The notes below the pieces were generated by a model. The model searched no databases. It was not told where the DNA came from and saw only the letters and a list, made by a program, of their open reading frames with translations. This document shows, one piece after another, positions 5,769 through 13,875 of a stretch of DNA of 22,941 nucleotides. Numbering within the stretch: the stretch's first letter is position 1; the number at the start of each line of letters is the position of its first letter. The position numbers and the translations under genes are program-made. Source of the DNA: Promethearchaeia archaeon (GTDB lineage: Archaea; Asgardarchaeota; Lokiarchaeia; Sigyniarchaeales; SOKP01); assembly GCA_029856375.1 (NCBI GenBank), contig JAHQWX010000001.1, positions 1 to 22,941 of the forward strand, read 5' to 3'.

Positions 5769-7385
5769 TTATAATAATTTAATTTCAAAAAAATTCAGAG
5801 AATAGGGCTTTAATTCTACTGAAACTTGAATTTTGCTATTTTCTATTGAGATCTCAAATTCTTTGAGAGGTTTAAGTTTTTCTTCTTCCCTTATTTCATT
5901 AAACATCGATTCATCTAAATAGGTCGGTCGTTTTAAATCAATCCAAACTTTATAGGTATTGTTTTTAGTTGCGTCAACAACATAATGAGAAATCTCTGCG
6001 CTTTTGAATTTATCCAGTAGTCCTTTAATTACTGCGTTTGATCTTTTAGAGTTTGTCTCGTTAAATTTTGGATTAAAATTAGAGAATAATAAATATATAT
6101 CGTTGTCTTTTTTAGTGCATAATGCAGAAACATCGGTTTTTTCAAACTTGAGTGGATTTTCTTGCTTTAGCATCTCTCCTTTCATTAGATTTAAGATTTG
6201 ATACGCTTTCACAACTGGTTTTACAATAACTTGCGTATCTTTTAATGCTTCCTCGAGTTTTAAACTCGCAAACGGAGCAGTTGTGAGACTTCTACAACCC
6301 TTGAAAATCGTTCCAGCTTCGTCGGAGAAGTGGAGATTGTCTGAAAATACAAGGGAAATGTTGTGATTAAAATTTTTTCTAAATTGCTGTAAAAGCGTGG
6401 CGATATATCCGGTGTACGATGAATAGTACTCGTTATTTCGAAATTCAAACTTAGAATTGACATTTACTCCTTTAGCGCACCCAACTACTGGATCGAGTTC
6501 GGTTATGTGAATTTCTACATCATCAGGTAAATAAGCAGAATTGTTAAATTTCCGCGCATTTTTTCCGTTCCTCTTGAAACTTGCGATTGTTTTCATGTAC
6601 TTGCGCAAATTTCTAAAAATTTTTTTGATACTAGGCGTTGGAAAGTATAGTCCGCCTTTCAAGTGAAAAGATATGAAATCCAGTTTCGCCCCGATTTGTT
6701 CAGTAATGTGATTTTTTTCGTACAAACAGTGTTTTAGGAATTTTTTGAAAAATGGGAGCATTCTCAAAGCAACGGCAGGTCCGCCAATTTTAAAGTCACC
6801 ATCGGGAAATATATCGTATAAAGCTGCGACTGTGTAGTCGTAGAGTTTAATATATTCCTTAATTGAACCCTTAAAATACACAGCATCAGGTTCGTTCCAC
6901 ACCTCGTAAATAAATAATTTATGTTTCTCAGGATATTTATCTTTGAGATGCTTCACGCATTCGCGAATTAAGGTTCTCCATTCGTCATAATCCTTTGGTG
7001 GATTTTTCCATCTTCCTTTTTTATTCAAAGGGGCGCTTGAGAGAACATCTGGCATGAATCCAAATTCAATATAGGGAATGTATCCATTATTGATGAGCGT
7101 GTCGTAGACGGCGTCCAATTTTGCCCAATCAAAGATAAGCAAACCTTGTTCGTCCCTTTTCACAGGATCGCATCCCGCATCCACAACCCCCCTCAAGTCG
7201 CCTTTAGGACCAGTAAACATGTTGTGGATTCTGATATATTTAATACCCGTTTTTAATTCTCTAAGGCGTTTCAGGGAATTTGCACCAAAGGCTGAATATG
7301 TGCCAGTTATTTCGTCATAGCCCACAGCAAAGAAGAAATCGTCGAAGACTCCAGAAGTAATTGAGTAATCAAACGCAAAATCCAT
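5769..7385 (-). CDS. Glycoside hydrolase, GH39-like (beta-xylosidase/iduronidase type)
   Basis: This protein of 538 residues resembles the GH39 clan-A (beta/alpha)8 hydrolases. Near the start is the strand YIRIHNMFTG, where GH39 members have R-x-H-G. The acid/base signature EVWNEPD puts the likely proton donor at E168 (numbering from the TTG three codons upstream of the ATG). It is followed by the Tyr-rich helix and KIGGPAVA typical of the family. HITELD gives a probable nucleophile at E299. The C-terminal 100 residues form a beta-rich domain, as in xylosidases and iduronidases. There is no signal peptide, so it should act in the cytoplasm on imported or internal sugars. The in-frame TTG lies at 7394; the ATG at 7385 has AAAGG about 12 bases before it and is preferred. 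Substrate not determinable. Confidence 0.82.
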   Translation of the reverse strand: MDFAFDYSITSGVFDDFFFAVGYDEITGTYSAFGANSLKRLRELKTGIKYIRIHNMFTGPKGDLRGVVDAGCDPVKRDEQGLLIFDWAKLDAVYDTLINNGYIPYIEFGFMPDVLSSAPLNKKGRWKNPPKDYDEWRTLIRECVKHLKDKYPEKHKLFIYEVWNEPDAVYFKGSIKEYIKLYDYTVAALYDIFPDGDFKIGGPAVALRMLPFFKKFLKHCLYEKNHITEQIGAKLDFISFHLKGGLYFPTPSIKKIFRNLRKYMKTIASFKRNGKNARKFNNSAYLPDDVEIHITELDPVVGCAKGVNVNSKFEFRNNEYYSSYTGYIATLLQQFRKNFNHNISLVFSDNLHFSDEAGTIFKGCRSLTTAPFASLKLEEALKDTQVIVKPVVKAYQILNLMKGEMLKQENPLKFEKTDVSALCTKKDNDIYLLFSNFNPKFNETNSKRSNAVIKGLLDKFKSAEISHYVVDATKNNTYKVWIDLKRPTYLDESMFNEIREEEKLKPLKEFEISIENSKIQVSVELKPYSLNFFEIKLL

Positions 7386-7534
7386 AATATTCAATTTCCT
7401 TTCAGTAATCTTGTTTAATGCATTTTATTACTGTTTCAATATAAGATTCCAAGTAAAGATTATTAAATATTAAAAGCATAACATAAAATCAAATCGAAAT
7501 TTGTAAGATTAATAATAAAATCACGGATGTTATT

Positions 7535-8404
7535 TTGCTCGGAATTATTTTAGGAATTTCAGCGGGAGTGGCGAATTATCTAGGGATAGTGCTTCAAAAA
7601 AAAGCGGTTAACGATATGTCCGACGAAGCAAAAGAGAACATGTTCTTCAAAACTTTAGTTAAGAATCCAGTGTGGCTGCTCGGTCTCATCTTAAGTCAAG
7701 CAGTTTCAGCAGTTTGTATGATTACTGCACAAATTTATGTTGGTCCCGCTTTATTGCCCGGATTAATGGCATCGGGTTTGATTGTTTTAGCGATTGGTTC
7801 AGCAAAAATAAATAAAGAAACGCTTCAGCTTCCCGAAATTTCCGCAATATTGTTTATTTTCGGTGCAGTTATTTTGCTTGGACTCAGTGGTCTTTCGATC
7901 GAAGTAGGTAATTTTGATTTTTCGCAGGTGTGGTTTTTTATTAATTGTATAGTTTTTACTGGTGTTTTTATCGTTTTATCGTTTATTTTCGAAATTTTTC
8001 AGCGGAAAATGGAAAATGTTCGGGCGATTCTTCTCATTCTTATTGTCGGTGCTATGTACGTACTATCAAATTTTTGGATAAGCCCTTTAATAGGAACGAT
8101 TGATAACATTTTTACGGGCTCTGCGATTTGGGTAGAATGGATTCTATTCCTTTTAGCGTGTGTAATTTTAGTTTTAACAAATATATTAGCTATTGGAAAG
8201 CAACAAACAGCATTTAAGTACGGAGACGCGAGTAAGCTCGTCCCGCTTAGACAATTTCCTATTCAAATGGCACCTGCTTTCATTTATTTGTTTGTGTTTT
8301 CCTCTGCTCCCCCTTTTTTGTTCTCTATACCATTTCTCTTAGTTGCGGCAACAATGATTATCGTTAGCTCTTTCTTGTTGGGAAAAAGACAGGCGGAGAT
8401 TTAA
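7535..8404 (+). CDS. NIPA-like / DMT-superfamily membrane protein
   Basis: A 289-residue integral membrane protein with about nine hydrophobic helices. The opening LGIILGISAGVANYLGIVLQKKA resembles the first helix of NIPA-type magnesium transporters, which belong to the drug/metabolite transporter superfamily. The helix pair around GPALLPGLMASGLIVLA and the late segment KYGDASKLVPLRQFPIQ also fit two-repeat DMT proteins. Magnesium transport is only a family-level guess. The start is taken as TTG because the nearest ATG (7527) is in another frame and no in-frame ATG exists before the first helix. No strong ribosome site is present. It is divergent from the glycoside hydrolase gene across a 140-base gap, and its stop is two bases from the convergent MFS gene. 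Confidence 0.75.
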   Translation: MLGIILGISAGVANYLGIVLQKKAVNDMSDEAKENMFFKTLVKNPVWLLGLILSQAVSAVCMITAQIYVGPALLPGLMASGLIVLAIGSAKINKETLQLPEISAILFIFGAVILLGLSGLSIEVGNFDFSQVWFFINCIVFTGVFIVLSFIFEIFQRKMENVRAILLILIVGAMYVLSNFWISPLIGTIDNIFTGSAIWVEWILFLLACVILVLTNILAIGKQQTAFKYGDASKLVPLRQFPIQMAPAFIYLFVFSSAPPFLFSIPFLLVAATMIIVSSFLLGKRQAEI

Positions 8405-8406
8405 AT

Positions 8407-9774
8407 TTACGCCGATTTTACTTTAGGTTTTAATTCTTCCGCTCTTTTACTTAAAATATTTTGCACTTCTTCGTAGTCTTTTCTATAAAACTTCAGAGCA
8501 GGAACCCACCAAATAAACGATAAGAAAGTAAATAGAACCGCAAACGACATCATAAATGTGTATTCTCCTGGCATGAATATTAGAATTAACGCACCGATCA
8601 ATTCCCCCAATCCAGTTCCACACGCGTCAAAGAAGCGCCCCAGAGAAATCATAGTACTTCTTTGCTCCGGTAAATTAATTTCAGTTATTGCAGATAACCA
8701 GTTAGGATAAATTCCCGCATCAAGGGCCATTCCTGCACCAATTATTAATGCTACAGTTAAAACTATTGGAGTCATTAATGTTTGAACTAAATCTAATCCC
8801 GTAGCGTCCCACGGAATATTAACACCGAGAAGTACAAATGGAACTGTAGATATTGAAAGAATTATGCCTAATTTGATTCGGATTAAATTATCGGATTTTA
8901 GGCGCTTATCTCCAATATGAGCGAATCCAAAAGTTCCCACCATTGATAATAGACCTACTAACGCTAATAAAATTAAGCCATTATCGGGATTTAATCCGTG
9001 ATCAAACGCTAACCACGAAACACCATAAGTAAAGAGAATTCCACCAGGGATATTATCAACTAAATTTGGAATTAGAAAAAGATTAGAACGCCTTTTCCAG
9101 AGATATTTAATATCTTCTGGCTTTATAACATATTGAAAAGATAAACTGGGATCAGACTTATAGATATCGGCCAGTCCATTTTCACTCCCACCTCTTGGAG
9201 GTTCTTTTAATAAAAATAATATTGGGATAAAAGCTAACCCGATAATCCCCATAATTAGATAAGGTAGGTGCCAATCAATGAGAGCTATTTCAACAAACAA
9301 CAATGTGCCAATTAAACCTCCAATAAATCCTGTAATTATGGATAACCACGCGAAAGCCGAGCCTCTATTTTCTGATTTATAAGAATCGGAAAAAATTGAA
9401 TAAATTGCAGGCGCCATTGACCCATTACCAACAGCAACAATTACTTGAAAAAAGAATAATTGCAGATAATTTGTAGCAAAAAATGTAAAAATTGAAAAAA
9501 CTGAAGAAATTATACCACCAATAATAATAACCTTGATGCGGGGAAATTTATCACCCATATAGCCGAAGAGCACTCCAAGACCGGTGCTTATATATGTGCT
9601 TGCTACGGTGATAAGACCAAGATGTCCGACAGTAAAATTTGGCCATATTTGAACCCAATCGTCATAAATCGGTTTTTGAATAACTGGAAGGATTGCGACC
9701 ATAACGCCAGCGATTGCAATTATAACAAACAATGATAACAAAGTAATTCGGGATAAGCTAGTTTTAACTGACAT
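8407..9774 (-). CDS. MFS transporter
   Basis: A 455-residue carrier of the major facilitator superfamily with about twelve membrane helices. The signature between helices 2 and 3 is clear: GYMGDKFPRIKV, with the Asp and the basic residues that define motif A. A second, weaker copy at the middle of the protein (HIGDKRLKSD) marks the second half. A long hydrophilic loop (about residues 190-225) joins the two six-helix halves. The substrate is unknown. Sugar metabolism genes nearby make a sugar or organic acid plausible but do not show it. The gene lacks a ribosome site, and a TATA-like stretch at 9793-9808 lies about 25 bases upstream, so a leaderless message is likely. Confidence 0.9.
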   Translation of the reverse strand: MSVKTSLSRITLLSLFVIIAIAGVMVAILPVIQKPIYDDWVQIWPNFTVGHLGLITVASTYISTGLGVLFGYMGDKFPRIKVIIIGGIISSVFSIFTFFATNYLQLFFFQVIVAVGNGSMAPAIYSIFSDSYKSENRGSAFAWLSIITGFIGGLIGTLLFVEIALIDWHLPYLIMGIIGLAFIPILFLLKEPPRGGSENGLADIYKSDPSLSFQYVIKPEDIKYLWKRRSNLFLIPNLVDNIPGGILFTYGVSWLAFDHGLNPDNGLILLALVGLLSMVGTFGFAHIGDKRLKSDNLIRIKLGIILSISTVPFVLLGVNIPWDATGLDLVQTLMTPIVLTVALIIGAGMALDAGIYPNWLSAITEINLPEQRSTMISLGRFFDACGTGLGELIGALILIFMPGEYTFMMSFAVLFTFLSFIWWVPALKFYRKDYEEVQNILSKRAEELKPKVKSA

Positions 9775-9792
9775 AACGCATCATCAAAGAGT

Positions 9793-9810
9793 ATTTTTAT
9801 AAATTTATAG
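9793..9810. promoter_or_regulatory. Shared AT box between divergent MFS and iron-sulphur genes
   Basis: ATTTTTATAAATTTATAG reads as a TATA-like element on both strands. It lies about 25 bases from the minus-strand start at 9774 and about 45 bases from the plus-strand start at 9849. With only 74 bases between the genes, both promoters must overlap here. Confidence 0.4.
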
Positions 9811-9848
9811 ATAATTTTTAATCGTTACATTATTTATAATTTTTAAGC

Positions 9849-10964
9849 ATGAATGACGAGGAAACAAAAATATATAGAAAATTGCAAGAGCATCTTGATA
9901 AATTACCTATCGGGTTCCCGATTACAAAATCTGGCGTCGAATTAAGGTTATTAGAATATCTTTTTACTCCTGAGGAAGCAAATATTGCTACAAAGCTCAG
10001 TTCTGACTTCGAACCTATCGAGGAAATTTATAAACGAATCGACGATCCGAATATTTCAATCGAAGATTTGTGCGATTTTTTAGAAAGTAGCGTAAAAAAA
10101 GGAGCAATTCAGTACAGAATAGAAAGAGGCAAGAAGCTATACGCTAATGCAATGCTCATTATTGGTATTTTTGAGTTTCAAGTAGATAAACTAACTATGG
10201 AATTTATGGATCTTATGAAGCAATACGGGCAAGAGGCGTTTGATATAGAGTTATTTCGCACTAAAATATCTCAAACTCGAGTTGTTCCGGTAGAAAAAAG
10301 CGTTGATCACGAAAACTATGTTGCAACTTATAACGATATTAGAGAAATGATTAAAAACGCTGAAGACCCTATTGCAGTTGCTCATTGCGTCTGTCGCCAG
10401 AAACAAGATGTTCGAAGAGAGAGAGATCCTTGTAAATTGACTGATCGATACGAAACATGCTTGGGATTTGGGTACATGGCTCAAATGTATATCGATCAAG
10501 GCTGGGCTCGCCAAATAAGCAAAGAAGAAGCCTTAAAAATACTCGATAAGAACGAAGAAACTGGATTAGTTTTACAACCCGGAAACTCTCAGAGACCTTA
10601 CTTCATTTGTAGCTGTTGCGGTTGCTGTTGTGGATTATTAAGAGACTTAAAGAAGATGAATAATCCAGCAAGACTTATGAAAACAGCATATGTTGTTGAG
10701 GTAGATCCCGAAGCATGTGCTGGATGTGGGGTGTGTATAGAACGCTGTCAGATGGGTGCGTTAAAACTAGTTGATGACATTTCGACTGTGAATAAAAAAA
10801 AATGTCTAGGGTGCGGTTTATGCGTGGTTACTTGCCCAACCGAAGCGATTAATTTGGTAAACAAAGAGAAAGAAGCAATTCCACCAGAATCCGAAGACCA
10901 GTTACTTCAAGCGATTTTAGATAAAAAGAACGAATTAATTGAAAAATATAACAAAAGGAAATAG
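9849..10964 (+). CDS. Cysteine-rich iron-sulphur protein with two ferredoxin-type [4Fe-4S] motifs
   Basis: This 371-residue protein is probably cytoplasmic and carries electrons. Residues 30-95 look like a winged helix (EEANIATKLSS, then an LxxFLESSVKKGAIQY wing). The middle has AHCVCRQ (C180, C182) with C195 and C204, then a dense cluster ICSCCGCCCG (C254, C256, C257, C259, C260, C261). The C terminus is a dicluster ferredoxin: CAGCGVCIERC (C290, 293, 296, 300) and CLGCGLCVVTCP (C319, 322, 325, 329), spaced for two [4Fe-4S] clusters. Proteins of this layout are seen in anaerobic archaea and bacteria without firm function. The extra cysteine groups probably hold one or two more clusters. No electron-transfer partner gene is adjacent: neighbours face other ways. 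Confidence 0.82.
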   Translation: MNDEETKIYRKLQEHLDKLPIGFPITKSGVELRLLEYLFTPEEANIATKLSSDFEPIEEIYKRIDDPNISIEDLCDFLESSVKKGAIQYRIERGKKLYANAMLIIGIFEFQVDKLTMEFMDLMKQYGQEAFDIELFRTKISQTRVVPVEKSVDHENYVATYNDIREMIKNAEDPIAVAHCVCRQKQDVRRERDPCKLTDRYETCLGFGYMAQMYIDQGWARQISKEEALKILDKNEETGLVLQPGNSQRPYFICSCCGCCCGLLRDLKKMNNPARLMKTAYVVEVDPEACAGCGVCIERCQMGALKLVDDISTVNKKKCLGCGLCVVTCPTEAINLVNKEKEAIPPESEDQLLQAILDKKNELIEKYNKRK

Positions 10965-10968
10965 ATTC

Positions 10969-12000
10969 CTATAAAGGTTCTACATTTTCTTTTTTCCCTG
11001 TTTTTGACGATTTATATAACGCCATAATCATGCGCAATACCTTTGCGCTTTCTTCTACCGTATTTAGAAATGGTTCATCGTGTAAAATCCAATTTCCAAA
11101 CGCTTTGATGCACTTACCAAAATGAAAAAATCCAGAATATTTCTTTTCAGTTTTATATTTTTTCACATCAATCCACTTAAGTTTGGAAAATGGTGCTGGT
11201 CCATAATATTCGCACCAACCCTTTTCTCCAAACACTTGTAAACTTACCATATCGTTTCCGAATTTTCTCGGCTTTGATGAAACTATCATAGAATTGTTTA
11301 ATTGCGCATAAACATCGTTTTCAAATTCGACAATACCGAATCCGAAATCTTCCACTTCAATATTTTTAAATTTTAGATTATCTACTTTTCCAATAACAGA
11401 AATAGGATCGCCTAAGGCCCAGATCATTATGTCTAAAATGTGAGAACCGTGCATCATCAAGGTACCTCCACCCGCTTTATCCATTTTAGTACGCCATAAT
11501 CCCTTTTCAAAATACTTAAGATCTCTTGAAAAATAAATGCCACAATTCGCGTAATATAACTTACCAAGATGACCGCTTTGAACACCTGTTGCAAGAGCAT
11601 TGCAATTTGGGTCGTATCTATATTGGTAATCTATTCCTATTTTTAGCTTAATAAATTTCTTATCCAATTGATTGATCTCGCGAGCATCTTCTACCGAAAT
11701 TGTGAGAGGTTTTTCGCAAAAAACATGCTTACCTTCTTCTAGGGCTTGCTTGATCATCGGTTTATGCAAGAAATGAGGAGTAGCTATGCAAACCGCATCA
11801 ATATCCTCGTTTTTATACATTTCTTCGGGATTATCATACGCACGGCCTTTTTTCCCAGCTATTTTTTGGGCTCTCTCAATCATTGGGTCAACTGCGGCAA
11901 CGATTTTAGTATTTTTCACTAGCTTTACGAGAATTTTATACATCCTAGCTATCATTCCGCAACCAATTACGCCAACCTTAATAAATTCATTATTTTCCAT
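10969..12000 (-). CDS. Gfo/Idh/MocA-family NAD(P)-dependent oxidoreductase
   Basis: A 343-residue sugar or cyclitol dehydrogenase of the glucose-fructose oxidoreductase/inositol dehydrogenase family. The N-terminal Rossmann fold reads VGVIGCGMIARMY (residues 9-21). VAAVDP closes the second strand, CIATPHFLHKPM follows, and the family hallmark EKP occurs at 96-98. The C-terminal substrate domain includes KAGGGTLMMHGSHILD, where H187 sits at the usual catalytic histidine position. It probably oxidises a sugar hydroxyl with NAD(P), in keeping with the isomerase-like, dehydrogenase and glycoside hydrolase genes nearby, though it is not in their operon. It ends five bases from the convergent iron-sulphur gene. 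No clear ribosome site precedes the ATG. Confidence 0.9.
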   Translation of the reverse strand: MENNEFIKVGVIGCGMIARMYKILVKLVKNTKIVAAVDPMIERAQKIAGKKGRAYDNPEEMYKNEDIDAVCIATPHFLHKPMIKQALEEGKHVFCEKPLTISVEDAREINQLDKKFIKLKIGIDYQYRYDPNCNALATGVQSGHLGKLYYANCGIYFSRDLKYFEKGLWRTKMDKAGGGTLMMHGSHILDIMIWALGDPISVIGKVDNLKFKNIEVEDFGFGIVEFENDVYAQLNNSMIVSSKPRKFGNDMVSLQVFGEKGWCEYYGPAPFSKLKWIDVKKYKTEKKYSGFFHFGKCIKAFGNWILHDEPFLNTVEESAKVLRMIMALYKSSKTGKKENVEPL

Positions 12001-12040
12001 TATAACTGCTCAACTCTATTGGTTTCTACCATGTCTCATT

Positions 12041-12059
12041 AACCTAAAGCGAATAGGTT
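12041..12059. promoter_or_regulatory. Small dyad upstream of the Gfo/Idh/MocA gene
   Basis: AACCTA at 12041-12046 and TAGGTT at 12054-12059 are inverse complements around seven bases. They lie about 40-60 bases before the minus-strand ATG at 12000. It could be an operator; with six-base arms chance is not excluded. Confidence 0.25.
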
Positions 12060-12077
12060 TTCATGAATTAAGTATAA

Positions 12078-12111
12078 TATTTATTAAATTTTCATCTATA
12101 GTATTTATTAA
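12078..12111. repeat. Direct repeat upstream of the flavin oxidoreductase gene
   Basis: TATTTATTAA occurs at 12078-12087 and again at 12102-12111, and similar T-rich sequence continues after each copy. The copies lie about 52 and 76 bases before the ATG at 12163, just upstream of where its TATA region should be. They may be regulator sites; low complexity is the alternative. Confidence 0.3.
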
Positions 12112-12162
12112 GTTTTTTTCATTAATTTTGGCAAATAAAACATTTAAAACCTTAATGCAAAA

Positions 12163-13557
12163 ATGTCTAAACCTAACTGGAAAAATTTCGAGCATTTTAA
12201 ATACAAAAACCTCGATTTGCTTAAACAAGCGTTTCAAGATTTAGAATTAAAAGTCCCATTTTCTACAAATACAAATTGTTTGAAAACATTGATATATAAA
12301 AACGGAATTTTCATTCCAAATAGGTTATCAATTCAGCCGATGGAAGCCGTAGACGCGAATGAACAAGGAGGACCTTCAGAATTAACAAAGAGAAGGTATT
12401 TGCGATATGCAAAATCTGGTGCGGGTTTGATATGGTTCGAAGCAACTTCGATTTTGGAGGAAAGTAAATCAAATCCTAACCAATTCACAATTAACAATTC
12501 TAATGTAAAAAATTTTCGAGAATTAGTCGAAGAAATTAAAGAGTTAGGAACTAAAACCTTGGAGAAAATAGGATTTGAAAAAAGACCTATTCTTATACTT
12601 CAATTAAATCACTCCGGGAGATATTCAAAAAGAGGGCACAAGAGAACACCCTTCAGAACCTACGAGAACGAAGAATTAGATCGCGCAATTGGGATAAATT
12701 CAGAAGAAAGTAGCATTCTTACAGATAATGAGCTAAAAAATATCGAAAATATATGGGTTGAAAAATCAATTTTAGCAAAAGAAGCTGGATTTGACGGAGT
12801 GGATATAAAATCTTGTCACGGGTATTTAATTAACGATTTATTGTGTTCAAGAAGCCGAAGTAACTCAGATTATGGAGGCCCTTCTTTAAAAAACAGATCT
12901 AAATTATTAATAGACATAATTTCTAAACTTAGAAAGAAATATCCAACTAACAACGATTTCATTATCACTACACGCTTAGGTGTTTACGATGGAATTCCTT
13001 ATCCTAATGGCTTTGGTGTACGAGAAGATGAAGAAGGAATTATCCCACCACTAATTGATTTAAAAGAACCGCTTCAGCTAATTAAAATGTTATATGATAG
13101 GGGAGTTCATTTAATTAATATAACCATGGGAAATCCATATTACATGCCCCATATCACGAGACCATTTAATCAACCGGGAAATAGTAGTAATATTCCCGAT
13201 GAACACCCACTTTTTGGAGCATATCGACATTATAAAACAGTTCATGATATAAAAGAACAATCACCTTCAGGAATAATTATTGTTGGTTCTGCTTATTCCT
13301 ATCTACAGCAATTTGCAGGATATGTTGCGGCAGGATTGGTCGAGAATAATTGGGTAGATATATGTGGATTTGGTCGCATGGCCTTTGCTAATCCCAATTT
13401 CCCAATTCAGATTTATAAAGAAGGAAAAATAGACTCCAAAAGGACCTGTATTACTTGTTCCCAGTGTACTGAACTAAAGAAGGCAGGGAGATCGACTGGT
13501 TGTGCACTGAGAGACAAAGAATTCTACGCACCCATTTCGAATTCTCAAAAAAATTAA
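12163..13557 (+). CDS. Old-Yellow-Enzyme-like flavin oxidoreductase with C-terminal [4Fe-4S] motif
   Basis: This 464-residue protein belongs to the NADH:flavin oxidoreductase family, which binds FMN in a TIM barrel and reduces activated C=C bonds. Motifs in order: NRLSIQPMEAVDA (53-65), ILQLNHSGR (145-153), DGVDIKSCHGYLINDLL (211-227) with active-site H219, the following SNSDYGGPSLKNRSKLL, and GSAYSY near 376. The end carries CITCSQC and a fourth cysteine 11 residues later (C429, C432, C435, C447). This spacing matches the cluster of trimethylamine dehydrogenase and 2,4-dienoyl-CoA reductase. Those enzymes continue with some 200-300 residues of nucleotide-binding domains, which are missing here. 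An extra N-terminal stretch of about 45 residues precedes the barrel. The ATG lacks a ribosome site, and an AT box (CATTTAAAAC) about 20 bases upstream suggests a leaderless message. Confidence 0.87.
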   Translation: MSKPNWKNFEHFKYKNLDLLKQAFQDLELKVPFSTNTNCLKTLIYKNGIFIPNRLSIQPMEAVDANEQGGPSELTKRRYLRYAKSGAGLIWFEATSILEESKSNPNQFTINNSNVKNFRELVEEIKELGTKTLEKIGFEKRPILILQLNHSGRYSKRGHKRTPFRTYENEELDRAIGINSEESSILTDNELKNIENIWVEKSILAKEAGFDGVDIKSCHGYLINDLLCSRSRSNSDYGGPSLKNRSKLLIDIISKLRKKYPTNNDFIITTRLGVYDGIPYPNGFGVREDEEGIIPPLIDLKEPLQLIKMLYDRGVHLINITMGNPYYMPHITRPFNQPGNSSNIPDEHPLFGAYRHYKTVHDIKEQSPSGIIIVGSAYSYLQQFAGYVAAGLVENNWVDICGFGRMAFANPNFPIQIYKEGKIDSKRTCITCSQCTELKKAGRSTGCALRDKEFYAPISNSQKN

Positions 13558-13621
13558 CTAAAATTGATTAGGAATAAATTAATAGAAAACATCAAAAAAA
13601 AAGAAAAGAAGGTAAATAAAT

Positions 13622-13873
13622 GTGGTAGAATTGACATTTGACGAAAAATTAGAAAGGGCAAGTAATGTAATAGAATGTATGTTCAGAAGAGCCCAAAAAA
13701 GCGGAGCCTAGTTATTAAGATTCCCAATAATGCTTACTCTTTTAATGCTTCTTGCCGAAGTGCAGAAGAAGAAAATATCTCAAGAAGAAGACGAAGAAAT
13801 AGATGAATTAAAAGATATAGAGAAAAAAATCCACTCGTTAATAAATATGTTAAAGAAAGGATTAAAAGATTAG
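13622..13873 (+). pseudogene. Small gene interrupted by an in-frame TAG
   Basis: A GTG at 13622 is preceded at eight bases by GAAGGT (13608-13613). The frame encodes 29 residues (start MVELTFDEKLERAS), meets TAG at 13709-13711, then continues open for 53 codons to a second TAG at 13871. The second part begins with a hydrophobic stretch (RFPIMLTLLMLLAEV) followed by a highly charged, probably coiled-coil tail rich in Glu and Lys. Both parts have neighbour-like codon use, and no ribosome site precedes the ATGs inside the second part (13730, 13745). It may therefore be one 83-codon gene disabled by a nonsense mutation, a read-through gene, or a sequencing error. It lies 64 bases after the flavin oxidoreductase gene and ends three bases from the convergent operon. 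Product unrecognised. Confidence 0.45.
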
Positions 13874-13875
13874 TT

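Noticed and set aside
10251..10514. Minus-strand open frame within the iron-sulphur protein gene
   Set aside because: Shadow of the real gene; the cysteine motifs on the plus strand are unambiguous.
11786..12244. Plus-strand open frame of about 150 codons overlapping the Gfo/Idh/MocA gene and the start of the flavin oxidoreductase gene
   Set aside because: It is antisense to a clear oxidoreductase and then runs out of frame into another clear gene. Its hydrophobic look comes from the complement of AT-rich codons.
13709..13711. TAG as a pyrrolysine codon
   Set aside because: Not accepted as the leading explanation: no pyrrolysine gene is in the window, other genes end normally in TAG, and the protein is not one known to use pyrrolysine.
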